A stretch of 64,000 nucleotides of DNA from Hippopus hippopus (taxonomy: Eukaryota > Mollusca > Bivalvia > Cardiida > Cardiidae). Positions within the stretch are counted from its first letter, which is position 1; each line of letters opens with the position of its first letter. A model generated the notes under the pieces. That model made no database searches, had not been told where the DNA came from, and worked only from the letters and a program-made list of their open reading frames with translations. The position numbers were made by a program, and so were the translations under genes. Location: contig OX328109.1 of assembly GCA_946811185.2 (NCBI GenBank), positions 4,712,001 to 4,776,000 of the forward strand, given 5' to 3'. Positions 11,607 to 22,769 of this stretch are shown piece by piece.

Positions 11607-11845
11607 CACTGTAAAAAATTCCCGTAAAATTTTACGGGAAAAAACCCGGCAGCTGGTTTCCAGGACAATCCAGTAAAATTACGGGTCAGCTGTATAGTGC
11701 CTCACCGTATATCTACTGTGATAACCGTAAATCTACTGTGAGACGCCGTTACAGGGAAACCGTAATTTTACGGAATTGTCCTGGAAACCAGCTGCCGGGT
11801 TTTTTCCCGTAAAACCGTACGGGACGCATGTCCCGTAATTTTGAG
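11607..11845. mobile_element. Foldback element with TTTTACGGG ends
   Basis: Inverted arms contain ttcccgtaaaattttacggg with ggcagctggtttccaggac on the left and the complement on the right (about 11765-11815). It starts 45 bp from the FABP exon 2 acceptor, within intron 1. A related fragment is at 15208-15325. Confidence 0.65.
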
Positions 11846-11861
11846 ATAGGGCAGTTTACCG

Positions 11862-12087
11862 TTAATTCATTACCAGACGACAAAATCAGACTGGTCAAAA
11901 TTGAAAGAAGTTGCCGACGACAATTTAAAGTGAAAGTAAGTAAAAACAACAAGTTTTCTTTTTGATCGAAAACATTGTGGAAAAAGAAGAAACCGCTTGT
12001 TACAAGGATTTTCTTCTTTTCTCACAATGTTCTATCTAATATAACGTTTGGGTCGTGAAAACCAGTGATTGTATGGGAAAGGGTTAA
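11862..12087 (+). mobile_element. TTAA-1 element
   Basis: Bounded by TTAA on both sides (gttaattcattacc to gggaaagggttaa); centre diverged. Confidence 0.7.
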
Positions 12088-13160
12088 AATACTTCTGCTC
12101 CTGGAAACCGAATGAACAAGCTATCAACCATGGTCCTAGCAGTATTCTCAGGATATTCATAGGATAAATAAACAATGCAATACTGTAAATAATTGTACGC
12201 ATTTTTTTTTTTTGTAAACCAAACAACCGCAAAAGTCTTAGTTGCAAATTTAACTCTTCTACCTTATACATGAACTCTTACTTATTACGAAACAAAAGTT
12301 ATAGCCAACATTAGACAGTCAAACTTCACACACAATGCTCAAAATTATGATGAGGGCATACATCTAATGGCTATTACATAGTATTAATTATCTTATCAAA
12401 AAGAATTCTACAGGAAATGTCATAACTATCACAATTTAACTTATACAGTTCTAACCCTTCACAATGACCACTCTTCTTTCCGCAAGAAAGTTTTTGGTAT
12501 ACTCAGAAGATGGTGCTTCTCATGCCACAACATCAACACTATCAACACATACACTGCCCAGATTATATACAGCCCTTTCTATATCATAACTATTACAAAA
12601 TTGTATAACATGTTGGTTGCCTTTTTCTATATTTTGGTTTGGCAGCTATTTCTACAAGTCTGAATTACCTGAAATGCAAATAGATTTACCACTCAGATTT
12701 TTCTGATAGTAAAACAATCTACTTTCATTTGTCAAATGTCTTTCTTTCCTTTGCATAATGAGTTAATTTTATAGCTGTAAAGCAATGCTTTTAATCATTA
12801 AGCCTGCACTGTAATTTTACCCCAGATTTTGTAACATGACTAGTGTAAGACATTTAGAACAACCTCAGGTTTGATACCTACTGCAAAAATGTTTAATTCA
12901 AACTTGGACAAATATATGTCCTGTCAATACAAAAACGGGCCAACTGGGAACTCAATATAAATCAAATTAATGAAAAAGAGATTTAAGTCGAAGCAGTTCA
13001 ATTTTGGGTCTGCTTTCAAAACAACTGTCTTGTAAGGTAGGATAGCAAATAAACATTCAGAAAAAGAGCTACAAGCAAAAAGTTTCAACCCTGGTCAGGC
13101 TGCACTGTTCACATAGACTGGCCAGGCTCATTATTTTTTGCAGTTCCCAGATGGTCCCTT
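12088..13160. other. FABP intron 1 sequence, no recognisable feature
   Basis: Mostly unique-looking AT-rich DNA. At 13080-13140 there is a degraded PAL-B-like core (ggtcaggctgcactg, then gactggccaggc). Confidence 0.4.
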
Positions 13161-13390
13161 TTAACTCTTTACCAAACAACAAAATTTTAGACTTGTCCAA
13201 ATTGAAAGCATTTGCAGACGACAAAATAAACGTAACTCAAAAATTGAAATTTGTTTCCAGCAGGGTAGAAAACATTGTGGGAAAAGGAGAAAATGATGGT
13301 TACCAGCATTTTCTCCTTTTCCCACAATGTTTTCAAAAGGCTCCTATCTCAGGGTGGTAAAAACAAAGGAATTGTTTGGTAAAGGGTTAA
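13161..13390 (+). mobile_element. TTAA-1 element, near-consensus
   Basis: One of the cleanest copies: TTAA at both ends, ttaactctttaccaaac left end, ggtaaagggttaa right end, and long arms around gatggttaccagc. Confidence 0.85.
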
Positions 13391-13550
13391 TGTGAATGTA
13401 ACATTTATAGACTACAATACCCATCACACAAATTGACTCCCGAAAAGTCAAACTTTGGCATAACAACATTTTAAAACAATTTTAAACATCTGCAACATTT
13501 GATACTATTCAGTTCCTTTTTTTTTTATTCATAAACTTAATTCACTAGCT

Positions 13551-13701
13551 TCATGGTTGATAATTAGAGAATCCTTCAGTCCACTCGAAGTCTGCTAATT
13601 CGTTAATTAATTTCAACACCTTGGGATTCACATTTGAGTTCCCCTTTCTCTTCTTCTTAGATTTTACCATCTCTGATACTGGATTAATTCCCAATGAACA
13701 C
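13551..13701 (-). pseudogene. Terminal exon of an unidentified gene fragment
   Basis: After a good acceptor (tctctttacag) the frame encodes 49 residues starting CSLGINPVSEMVKSKKKRKG and ending DFEWTEGFSNYQP with a TGA stop. A lysine-rich patch is followed by an amphipathic segment. An AATAAA hexamer lies about 22 nt after the stop (13524-13529). The entry phase matches the exon-like block at 14858-14945, making two exons of one gene. That upstream block has a stop and a frameshift, so I call the pair a pseudogene fragment. I do not recognise the protein. Confidence 0.5.
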
Positions 13702-14079
13702 CTGTAAAGAGAAATTTGTTCAATAACTTTAAATATGGAAATTCTAAATTATTCAAATTTTCTTTCTTTACTAATAACATCATATACCGTATTCAGATAC
13801 ACTTGCTCCAAATTTCATTCTATTGAGTATGTTGTCTACTGTAAGAATAAGGAAACAGAACTGAAATTTTTAATCAACCTTGAAAGTTTACCACTGCAGC
13901 CAATAGAACAGGTTCAATCCCCCCTTATCCCTGTTCTGTGTCTGCACTGCTTGCCCTTGTCACCAATTGTTTTCTAAAAACAAAAGCACAGCATGTAGGT
14001 GCTATGCTCTGCTGTGGGTGCTATATTTGGAAAACAAGATGTGGTTGTGAAACACGAATCCCCCAGCAACGGCCATTTT

Positions 14080-14290
14080 TTGAAAATTGTGACCTTGATA
14101 TTTGACCTTGAAAGATGACCTTGACCTTGGTACCGAAGAAAAGGTCTTACGACAAGAAATACACATGTGAAATATGAAAGCTCTATCAGCTACCATTCAA
14201 AAGTTATGGCCAATGTTAAAGTTTTTTTGCGGACAAACAGACATGGCAAAAACTATATGCACCCGATATGTCGATGTGGGGGCATTAAAA
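14080..14290 (+). repeat. Mollusc-type gaccttgacctt repeat
   Basis: It has repeated tgaccttga units, then aaagttatggccaatgttaa and gcggacaaacagac. I recall this order as a common dispersed repeat in bivalve introns; that is memory, not a search. Confidence 0.5.
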
Positions 14291-14579
14291 TTAAGTCAAA
14301 GAAAGGGGCATAATTCTTGTTAAGGTGCCTTTAGAGTTACCTGCCTTGATCATATGAGTAACTCTTTTGATCAAGAGCCATTTATTCTAGGTTTCAAGTA
14401 ATTATCTTACCTAAAACAGAGATATTACAAAATGCCAAAGTTTCCGCATCACACATGTAACTACCAAGCCAAGGCTATAACATTATACCTTGTGTTTTCT
14501 CCGAAAGCAGCTGAACAAGAGATATTCTGATGACATACCTGTATGCACTTTCTATTTTTTCTCTTGTCTAACTACTGAA

Positions 14580-14808
14580 TTAACTCTTTACCACCCAGTC
14601 CCAACTTTTAACAACACTGAATAAAAAGCCTTTTGAAAACATTGTGGGAAAAGGAGAAAATGCTGGTAATCAGCATTTTCTCCTTTTTCCTCAACGTTTT
14701 CAACCCTATCAAAGACAAAAATCATCATTTTAGCTACTTTTATCTTGTTGTCTGCAAATGCTTTCAATTTGGACCAGTCTAAAATTTCGTCGTTTGATAA
14801 AGAGTTAA
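14580..14808 (-). mobile_element. TTAA-1 element
   Basis: TTAA at both ends, reverse orientation, palindrome gctggtaatcagc. It lies in the presumed intron between the two pseudogene exons. Confidence 0.8.
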
Positions 14809-14857
14809 AAAAAAATGATTTCACAAAAACTACACACCCATAGGTTGTACAACATAC

Positions 14858-14945
14858 CTCTAAATGAACTCCAAAGTGTATGCCGCCTCTTTTGGGTACT
14901 GAATATTGAAGATGTAGTATGCTCCAAACAGCTGCTCATGTACAG
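14858..14945 (-). pseudogene. Broken penultimate exon of the same unidentified gene
   Basis: In one frame the block reads VHEQLFGAYYIFNIQYPKEA and continues to a consensus donor (gag/gtatgt at 14857). Joining this donor to 13701 keeps phase. Two lesions are visible: an in-frame TAG two codons before the donor, and a run of seven A near 14955 that shifts frame from the plausible upstream coding sequence. This looks like former coding sequence, not chance, but it cannot encode an intact protein as read. Confidence 0.45.
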
Positions 14946-15207
14946 GTTTCTTTTTTTAAATTCACCATGGTCAGCAAAAGATGGTGGGTGGGGTTATGTC
15001 TAAGAGCACTGGCCCGAAACAAAGTTGAAATATTGCTTATTGTTTCAAAATACGCACTCTATTACCATTTCATGAATGCATGCGATGATTCTGATTCACC
15101 ATTTGAGCAACTTTCCAGATAAATATAAGGAGACGTAGCAAAAATTGGCTCATTCGATCGAAAATAAACAGTTCATTACCAACAAAAACGTCTTGCGCTT
15201 CAAAATG

Positions 15208-15325
15208 TTCTACCCATAATGCAACACGTTTTACGGTTAAAAACTGTAACGGTTAGATACGGCCCAATTCCGTTACGCAGGTACCGTAAAACCTACCTAA
15301 GATTACGGTATTTTTTTACAGTGTA
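15208..15325. mobile_element. Foldback element fragment (TTTTACGG family)
   Basis: cacgttttacggttaaaaac to acggtatttttttacagtg. Ends resemble the element at 11607-11845. Confidence 0.45.
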
Positions 15326-15404
15326 CCAAAACCACTGTTTGCAAAGGACCCAGCTTTTCAAACTACATGTATAACCGCGTTTTCTAGACCCCCCTCCCCT
15401 CAAC

Positions 15405-15474
15405 ACCCCCTTCTCTGCACGAATTAAAAGTATGGGTTTAACATAGTTCTCTTTCGTATCTATAATGTTCAAAC
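15405..15474 (-). pseudogene. Relic of FABP exon 2, copy 1
   Basis: On the minus strand, after tttattttcat (the acceptor AG is lost), the sequence aligns with the 5' part of exon 2. Fragments such as ENYVKPILLI correspond to ANHVKPSIEI. Similarity fades into a G-rich tract (C-rich on plus). Small deletions are present. Not spliceable as read. Confidence 0.55.
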
Positions 15475-15639
15475 ATGAAAATAAATTGGCAGAAAAGCAC
15501 TTGCATTTTAGGTGATAAATGTTAAATGACCATCACTTACAACAATATACCGAAATTGATTGCAATTGACCGAACTTTGTTACTATAACCATCTCGTCTG
15601 ACTTCCCCCTCCCACGCCTTACCCATCCCCCACCCACCC

Positions 15640-15712
15640 CCATCCCCCAGTACCCTTATTTTATAACTAGGTTGGACTAGGTTCGCTGTCTATTGTACGT
15701 GGGTGTTCAAAC
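15640..15712 (-). pseudogene. Relic of FABP exon 2, copy 2
   Basis: The acceptor is intact (gttatcag), and the frame gives TANLVQPSYKIRVLGDG, aligning with exon 2 IANHVKPSIEIQVQGDK. An in-frame TAG lies seven codons in. It also passes into a G-rich tract. Confidence 0.6.
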
Positions 15713-15731
15713 CTGATAACACATTCACACC

Positions 15732-15925
15732 TGGGTCCGGATTCACCAACTATTTTCTAGAACATTCTCCAGAATTCTCTGAATTCAAAAGTAACACAAC
15801 TTCTGATTGGCTAAACCAAAAGGTTTAGCCAATCAGAAGTTTTGTTACTTTCAAATTTCGAAAATCTTGGTGACTAAGACTACTTAAGAACGTTCTTAAG
15901 AAAATGGTTGGTGAATATAGACCCA
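15732..15925. mobile_element. Palindromic MITE between exon relics
   Basis: Terminal inverted repeats tgggtccggattcaccaac and gttggtgaatatagaccca; inner arms cttctgattggctaaacc and complement. Confidence 0.75.
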
Positions 15926-16069
15926 GTGTTAGAAAACATCTGCGTTATATAGAAACCCGCATTAAAAACGGACCGAAACTTATGTCCCAAAACTAGTTTG
16001 ACATCGACCGTACTTTTTCAACTTGAACCATTTTGTCCGAACCATTAACACCCCCCCCCCTTCCCCTCT

Positions 16070-16138
16070 TTACTCTAATATCAATTCTAGGTTCAACATA
16101 CTCGTAGTTCGCCATCTTTCGTAATAGGACGTTCAAAT
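16070..16138 (-). pseudogene. Relic of FABP exon 2, copy 3
   Basis: The best-preserved copy. The acceptor is intact (cttattttcag) and the frame stays open, giving LNVLLRKMANYEYVEPRIDI against exon 2 LNILVRKIANHVKPSIEI, with one codon-sized insertion. It then runs into the same G-rich tract. Only the first third of the exon is present. Confidence 0.65.
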
Positions 16139-16189
16139 CTGAAAATAAGAGTCACGTTTAAAACCATTGAAACCTTTAAAATCGGCATA

Positions 16190-16578
16190 GGCGAAAACAG
16201 GAACTTTTGCGGACGGCATAGATCAAGATCGGACTGGATAGAATGTGCAGTCTGATCTTGGATTCTTACCGTCCGTTTGTTTAGTTAAGTTTATATTGCA
16301 CTCGTAATAAAAATCTATCTGAGTGTCAGTGCTTTATGTTTTCACTCGTCGAGAGATGTCAAGTTTATATGCTTGGCCCTGAAAGATTTAAAACACCTTT
16401 AACTTCTTTAATCATTTTTTTAGGCTAGTGTAGATCAAAACTAGACCGCACAAAGCGTGCACTCTGATCTTGGATATGCAGTTTATTCTTCTTTTTTAAA
16501 TAAACATATTCTGGCCAAAAACAGCCTGAAAATGCCAATATTCTAGTTGTTTTTCTTTATGACCAATGTATGATTTTG
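16190..16578. mobile_element. Two TTAA-2 core palindromes
   Basis: 16190-16272 and about 16420-16480 contain gatcaagatcggactg and gtagatcaaaactagac with their partners (agtctgatcttgg; actctgatcttgg). Ends are not preserved. Confidence 0.5.
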
Positions 16579-16870
16579 CCGGTCCCGGTAGGGAAGTCGG
16601 TAGCGTAGAGGACTTAATAAAACAGGGTGTCGCTTGTTCGAATACCCAGCTCGGTCAATTTCCTGTCCAGGATTGATGATAGTCATTGCGACAGGATTCA
16701 TTCGCCTCTCATCGCTAATAATTGTTTAGACGATAGTTATGTGGGAAAGCAGTCAGTGGCTTGGGAAGAATATTATTTGAAGTATTGTTAAGAGATACCT
16801 AAAGAAAGCATGGATAGATGCACTGCCCAAAATAATGTTGAAAACAGTCTTAAACACCACACCATTTAAA
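16579..16870 (+). mobile_element. tRNA-derived SINE seeding a satellite
   Basis: Head with tRNA-like boxes (agggaagtcggtagcg; ttgttcgaataccc), body with gatagttatgtgggaaag, and 3' region gtcttaaacaccacacc. Same family as 7240-7558. Its last about 60 bp form the start of the 113-bp satellite that follows. Confidence 0.75.
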
Positions 16871-17930
16871 CAATTACTTCACCAATATATAATTTCGTGA
16901 TTTCAGCTCACGACAGCGTTATATGGATAGGTGCACTGCCCAAAATAATGTTGAAAACGGTGTTAAACACCACACCATTTAATCAATTATTTCACCAATA
17001 TATAATTTCGTGAATTCAGCTCACGACAGCGTTATATGGATAGGTGCACTGCCCAACATAATGTTGAAAACGGTCTTAAACACCACACCATTTAATCAAT
17101 TACTTCACCAATATATAATTTCGTGAATTCAGCTCACGACAGCGTTATATGGATAGGTGCACTGCCCAAAATAATGTTGAAAACGGTCTTAAACACCACA
17201 CCATTTAATCAATTACTTCACCAATATATAATTTCGTGAATTCAGCTCACGACAGCGTTATATGGATAGGTGCACTGCCCAAAATAATGTTGAAAACGGT
17301 CTTAAACACCACACCATTAAATCAATTACTTCACCAATATATAATTTCGTGAATTCAGCTCACGACAGCGTTATATGGATAGGTGCACTGTCCAAAATAA
17401 TGTTGAAAACGGTCTTAAACATCACACCATTAAATCAATTACTTCACCAATATATAATTTCGTGAATTCAGCTCACGACAGCGTTATATGGATAGGTGCA
17501 CTGCCCAAAATAATGTTGAAAACGGTCTTAAACACCCCACCATTAAATCAATTACTTCACCAATATATAATTTCGTGAATTCAGCTCACGACAGCGTTAT
17601 ATGGATAGGTGCACTGCCCAAAATAATGTTGAAAACGGTCTTAAACACCCCACCATTAAATCAATTACTTCACCAATATATAATTTCGTGAATTCAGCTC
17701 ACGACAGCGTTATATGGATAGGTGCACTGTCCAAAATAATGTTGAAAACGGTCTTAAACACCCGACCATTGAACCAATTACTTAACCAATAAATAATTTC
17801 GTGAATTCAGCACACGACAGCGTTATATGGATAGGTGCACTGCCCAAAAAATGTTGAAAACAATCTTAAACACCACACAGTTAAAGCAATATACTTAACC
17901 AATATATAATTTTGTGAATTAAGCAGACTA
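16811..17930 (+). repeat. 113-bp tandem satellite derived from a SINE 3' end
   Basis: tggatag recurs at 16811, 16924, 17037, 17150, 17263, 17376, 17489, 17602, 17715 and 17828, exactly 113 bp apart each time. Each unit is SINE 3' sequence (tggataggtgcactgcccaa through acggtcttaaacacc) plus a non-SINE part (ttcaccaatatataatttcg, cagctcacgacagcg). Inner units are nearly identical and the last is the most diverged. Open frames of about 67 codons recur here only because the units repeat. Confidence 0.95.
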
Positions 17931-18095
17931 GGTGTTAATATGAATATAGTTCGGTGTCTTGGGGGGCATTCGTTAGTTAGCGGTAATAGATAGACTCCAG
18001 CTGTTACTATTCTATGGGGAGTTTCTAAAAATGACGGTTTTAGCCATTTCACCGGAACAGAGATCATTTTTCATTATTTCTTTAAACCCTGAAGT

Positions 18096-18600
18096 GCCTT
18101 TCACATACTGTAGTTGCCTTTGCGGCCAGTGTATATCAAGATCAGACTGCACAAAACGTGCAGTCTGACCTTTGATCTATACTGTCCGCTGTACTGAGAC
18201 ATTTTTGACAAAAACAAACAAAAAATGCTGTTATCTCAGTTTTACGTTTTGACTTAAAATGTCTGTTGGATTTATTTGGTGTGCTTTTTGAGTTAAATTA
18301 AACATATATATAATTTTGAACTATTTGGGTGAATACTGAAGGAATACAGTGAGGTTGAAATTTTATTACAAATAAACTTTTTTTTTTCAAATGCTGTTCT
18401 CCGTTCCAAACCACTTTCATAATAAACGGCCTTTTGCAACAAGATTTTTGGACGCATTTTCCCACCTTTCATGGTATTTCTGTAAAGTTTTTGGTTAAAG
18501 TCATCCATATACATCCATTTTAAAGTATATGGGTGAATATTGAAGGAATATAGCGAAATTGAAAATTTTATTACAAAAAGTTGTATTATTACAAAAGTGG
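18096..18600. repeat. TTAA-2 core and a duplicated AT-rich segment
   Basis: 18110-18190 has the TTAA-2 palindrome (gatcagactgcac/gtgcagtctgacc). 18300-18370 and 18515-18580 are diverged copies of one segment (tgggtgaatactgaaggaat, then aaattttattacaaa). Confidence 0.5.
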
Positions 18601-18629
18601 TTCTAACAGCGCTAGGCGTCAAAATACCA

Positions 18630-18790
18630 CTAACTTGATTTTCTACCCGGTACCTGCGAAAGTGTAGAAAACCTTGTGGGAAGAGGAGAAAATGCTGTTT
18701 ACCAGCATTTTCTCCTTTCCCTACAAGGTTTTCAAAGAAGTTATTTCCTCGGGGTCGTTAAAACTCAGGACTGTCAGATGAAGAGTAAAA
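18630..18790 (+). mobile_element. TTAA-1 fragment
   Basis: It carries the palindrome gctgtttaccagc with paired arms; the left arm is truncated. Confidence 0.6.
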
Positions 18791-20140
18791 AGACCATGGC
18801 TGGCTTCGTCTTTACTGCGCACACACGAAATTTGCGTATGCAGTTTAGGTTAGCAAGCATCAAGTCTGAAAACAAGTTTCACTGAACTGCATAACTTAAC
18901 GATTTGAGTAAATATTTACATAACTTTACGGCAGTTCATACCTTTGGTAAAAACAGAGATCGTATATGTGCATGTATGTATGTACAATCCCAAATAATTT
19001 GAGTAGCTATGCGCGTTATAGTAAAAAGCAACACATGCCCGAAAGTAGTTTCTCTTAAAAAGAACTCTAGCCTAGCATTCAGGCAAGCATTTGAAAAATT
19101 TCAGTGAACAAGTAAAACTTTGGTCTAAGCGCCATTAAGTTACAAATCACTCCTTATCACGGTACTTGTATTCTACGGGATACACTCAGGATACAAGTTA
19201 AATGCTTAAGGACGTATATTACAAATTTTTCTAATGGACAGATTTTTTTTAAAACTTTGCACATACAAAGCTCATCATGTCTCTTGGAGATTACAGTAAA
19301 AAAAGATGCGGGTCACCGTGCTCGTTTCTGAGAAATTTGCCTTTAAAAAAGGTATATACAGTTCCAAAATTCAGCTTATATTGGATTTAAAGCACCTTTC
19401 GTTATTGGTCAATTAAACAAGAAAATTACAGGAAAAATATACAAAAATACATCATTGTAATGAAAGTTCATATATTTTTGCACAAAAAAATATATGAAAG
19501 CCTGGTTTTGAGCACGGTAAATGTAAAAATATGCATGTTATATATGGATCATTGAGTTAAAAAGGGAGATAATTTGACCGAATTGAGGGCTAATCTTAAT
19601 TAAAGACATACTTTCTAACGGACAGATTTTTCTTTAAATTTCTACAATTATAGTATTTATAATTCTAAACAATAAGAAGAAATAAAAACGGTACCTATCC
19701 GTGCTTATTTTGTCAGAAAACAAGGTTGAAGGTCACTATGGAAGTTATTTTTTCAAGGAAAAAAATAGGGATAAAAGCTCAGCAGACATAGTGGGAAAAG
19801 GAAAAATTGCTCAATAGGAGTGATTTCTCCTTTTCGAACAATAATTTTCAAAGTGGAAAGAGCTATACTTCCACAGCTTTAAATTTCCTGCCTTTGTTTC
19901 CTTGTTTGGTGTGTAACGCTGTGTCAGCAGCATTTTAAATATTTCACGGTGACAGTTCAAAGATCCATTTTTTTCTCTTCACCAATACTATCCGAAGAAA
20001 GTGCCATTTGTTTCAGTGGATCAATAGTAATTCCATTATTTGCAATCTGTACATAGTTGCACTTTTGATTCAATATCCACGACAAAAATACATGCGCAGT
20101 AGGATGCGCCCGAACATTTGTCATATACGTCGTTAAGACA
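18791..20140. repeat. Low-information stretch with diverged repeats
   Basis: 19205-19400 and 19595-19740 share acggacagattttt followed by ccgtgct-containing sequence, so they are two diverged copies of one repeat. 19790-19860 is a weak TTAA-1 palindrome and 19905-19955 a SINE 3' trace. No gene seen. Confidence 0.4.
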
Positions 20141-20149
20141 TCAAAAGAC

Positions 20150-20571
20150 CCACACGTCACAACTCGGCCGATTCCGTGCCTACATCTAACCTCGTCCGTA
20201 TCAAGGGGGTTTCCATTTTGAAAAAAAAAAAAACTGCCAGTCACATGATCTTAAACATGGCGGCGCCCTGTAAATCCATTGGCAACGGCAACAATAGCTA
20301 CGGTGAATAGCAACCGATCGCTGAAAAATGCCAACGTAATTGATAGACCGAGCTAGAAAATAAATGTACAAACTGTTTGTCATCGGAAATGTATTTAGAA
20401 AGGTTCCCACGGAAAATTTTGAGTAGTGTTTGCTTTCTAAGTGGAGTGTTACTATTATAAGAACGGCGGACGGTGTACTTCCGGCGAAGAAATATACTGT
20501 GTAGGTGCATATCAAGCTACGTAATACAGCCGAGGGACTTGATCAACGGATCACCCGCGATTTGCAGAATG
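20150..20571 (+). mobile_element. hAT-N element
   Basis: Flanked by caaaagac (20142-20149) and caaaagat (20572-20579), an 8-bp duplication with one mismatch. Interior matches the copies at 10868 and 20667. Confidence 0.7.
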
Positions 20572-20666
20572 CAAAAGATCATGTCCGAAAGAAGTTCCTC
20601 TTGAAACGAACTATGACCTGGCATTTAGGCCCTTTCGTTGAGTCATTTCAGTGAACAAGTATGCCT

Positions 20667-20823
20667 GGCACTCGTCACAACTCGGCCGATTCCGTACCTA
20701 CATCTAACCTCGTCTGTATAACGGTCGTGTCCATTTGAAATGCCAATCACGCGATCTTATACATGGCGGCGCCACTGTCAGTCGTTTAGCTACGACATAA
20801 ACAACCTCAATGAAGTTATTCAC

Positions 20824-20863
<40 letters not shown>

Positions 20864-21121
20864 GTCGGTGAAAACTTCAATCGCAATTGATAAACCACGT
20901 TAAAAAATGAAAGTACGAACTGTTTGTCAACTGAAATATAGTAAGAAAGATTTCAATAGAAAATTGAGACTCAAGTTTTCTTTTTTACGAGGAGCCTTAC
21001 AATTTTCAAAACTGTAAACCGGCGTATTTCCGGCGATGAAATGTACCGTGTAGATGCATATCAAGCTACCAGATACAGCCGAGGGACTTGATGGCTCCAA
21101 TCACCCGAGGTATGCCGAATG
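20667..21121 (+). mobile_element. hAT-N element with internal (ATCT)n
   Basis: Flanked by the perfect duplication gtatgcct (20659-20666, 21122-21129). It contains an expanded (ATCT)n run at about 20825-20868, a position where the 10868 copy has only two or three units. Confidence 0.8.
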
Positions 21122-21129
21122 GTATGCCT

Positions 21130-22050
21130 GGGTCTAGGCGCCAATAAGTTCTAATCACTCCTTATCGCAGTCTGCTTATCACGGTCTATAAATTTCCTTG
21201 GCAATAATCTGTAATATTCCGTAATTGTCGTTTTTGACAAATTAACTTCAGAAAAAAAAAGTAAAAAAAAAATCAAACTGGAACCAAGGCTAATAAATAA
21301 GGTTTGGAACTCTAGTAAACTAATACAAATTGTTAAGTATCCATTACTTTACTGTTTTAGTGCACTTTTTGTTTGCATTATTATTCCTATTAAATGAATT
21401 GTTCCATTTAATGAAATGATACCAGTCTATACGAACTTCTGCACTCAAAACTTGCGCCTCTTTTCATGCTTTCGTATAGATGCCTACACTTTGAGTCTCC
21501 GTGAATGGACAAGTCCAGGGGCCGTATATGCTAACCATTCAACCCTTGCCTTTCTACATAAATGAAACTTTCAAATCGATTTTGAAAAAAACAAATTTTG
21601 CTATGTCAAAGGTATTTTTTTTTAAATAATATCTCTTTATCCTGTCACTTCCGGGTTTACCTGACGGATATTTTTTTTGTTATCCGTCAGTTGGTCACGT
21701 GACCGCTAAGTGCGCACCTGCTGACGGACTATTTTCAACCAAGCGTCTTACTGCCGTAATGAATGAATTAATCGCTAGCGAATACTTTTGCTCGTTTAAT
21801 TAATAGTCTGTTATGTTAAAACATATTGTCTTCTTCGCCACAATATTTTTCTGCGGATATACGTCACGTTTACTAATTATGACGTAGCCAATATCATTCA
21901 TGACGTCATTATTGCAGCTGCATATCCAGAGGGTTTTGTAAACATGGTTCTTCATTTTTTAAAGTTTCTCATAGATCTAGTGAGAAAGATGTCAATATGT
22001 GCCTTATTTCGAGCGAAATGTTTAATTTAGTCTGATTTTGGATTGTAATT
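21130..22050. other. No recognisable gene
   Basis: AT-rich DNA. A small inverted repeat occurs near 21673-21705 (ctgacggat/atccgtcag). Nothing else stands out. Confidence 0.35.
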
Positions 22051-22056
22051 GAGAAA

Positions 22057-22275
22057 AGGGATAAATAAAATAGACGGTTGGTGTCTTGGATTGGGAAAGT
22101 CGATCAGGCTCGGCTCGGGAAATTTATTAAAGGTACGGTCTTTATCAATGTTTTTTTTTTTCGTTTGTTTGTTTTGTTTTGTTCCGTTACAGTGAGTGAC
22201 AGGATAAATAGAATAGATGGTTGGTGTCTTGGATGGTTTAAGTTTATCGGGCTCGGCTCCGAAATTTATCCGGTT
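22057..22275 (+). repeat. Diverged tandem duplication
   Basis: Two copies about 143 bp apart share gggataaataaaatagacgg, ttggtgtcttggatt and ggctcggctc; the copies start near 22057 and 22200. Confidence 0.6.
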
Positions 22276-22654
22276 CGCCTTCGGCTCAAAGGGACTCGAT
22301 CCAGTAATTTTTTTGGTATCTTGTAAGTAAATATAGACAAGGGGTCAAACTTGACCGAAGAGCAGATATTACCGGGTTCGAATTTAGGCCCAATTACAAA
22401 GTCAATTTCGATTCAATTTTGTCATGAAATGTATCAAATCACAGCTAAATGAATACGTTATGCGATGATGCTACAGATTATAACCATAATAAATCCGACT
22501 ACCGAACACAGATCGAGATATCGAGCAAATTAAGGTGAATTTCGCAGGTCGGACACGACCGTGCAACTGGGACACCACTCTTCTTTCAGGGCTAAATGCC
22601 ACATCTCAGCCATTGACAGCCGGTTTTCCCACGGAGTCGCGCTTAGAAGCCTAA

Positions 22655-22765
22655 AGGTTAGGAGCATTCTTTTGTTACCCGCATTTTTCCCCTTTTCCCA
22701 TAATGTTTCAAAAGCCCTTTTCATAGGAATCTTCATAACACGAGACGGTTCAGTCAAGGATTATG
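22655..22765 (+). mobile_element. Degraded TTAA-1 right half
   Basis: ccccttttcccataatgttt followed by caaaagccc and a decayed end. A further trace is at 22975-23010. Confidence 0.4.
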
Positions 22766-22769
22766 AATG

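Noticed and set aside
11563..11668. Extension of the FABP exon frame upstream to a start codon
   Set aside because: It passes the splice acceptor and enters a foldback transposon; the homology begins exactly at the acceptor.
17262..17792. Four near-identical small proteins of about 67 residues
   Set aside because: They are one frame of the 113-bp satellite repeated; no start context or promoter.
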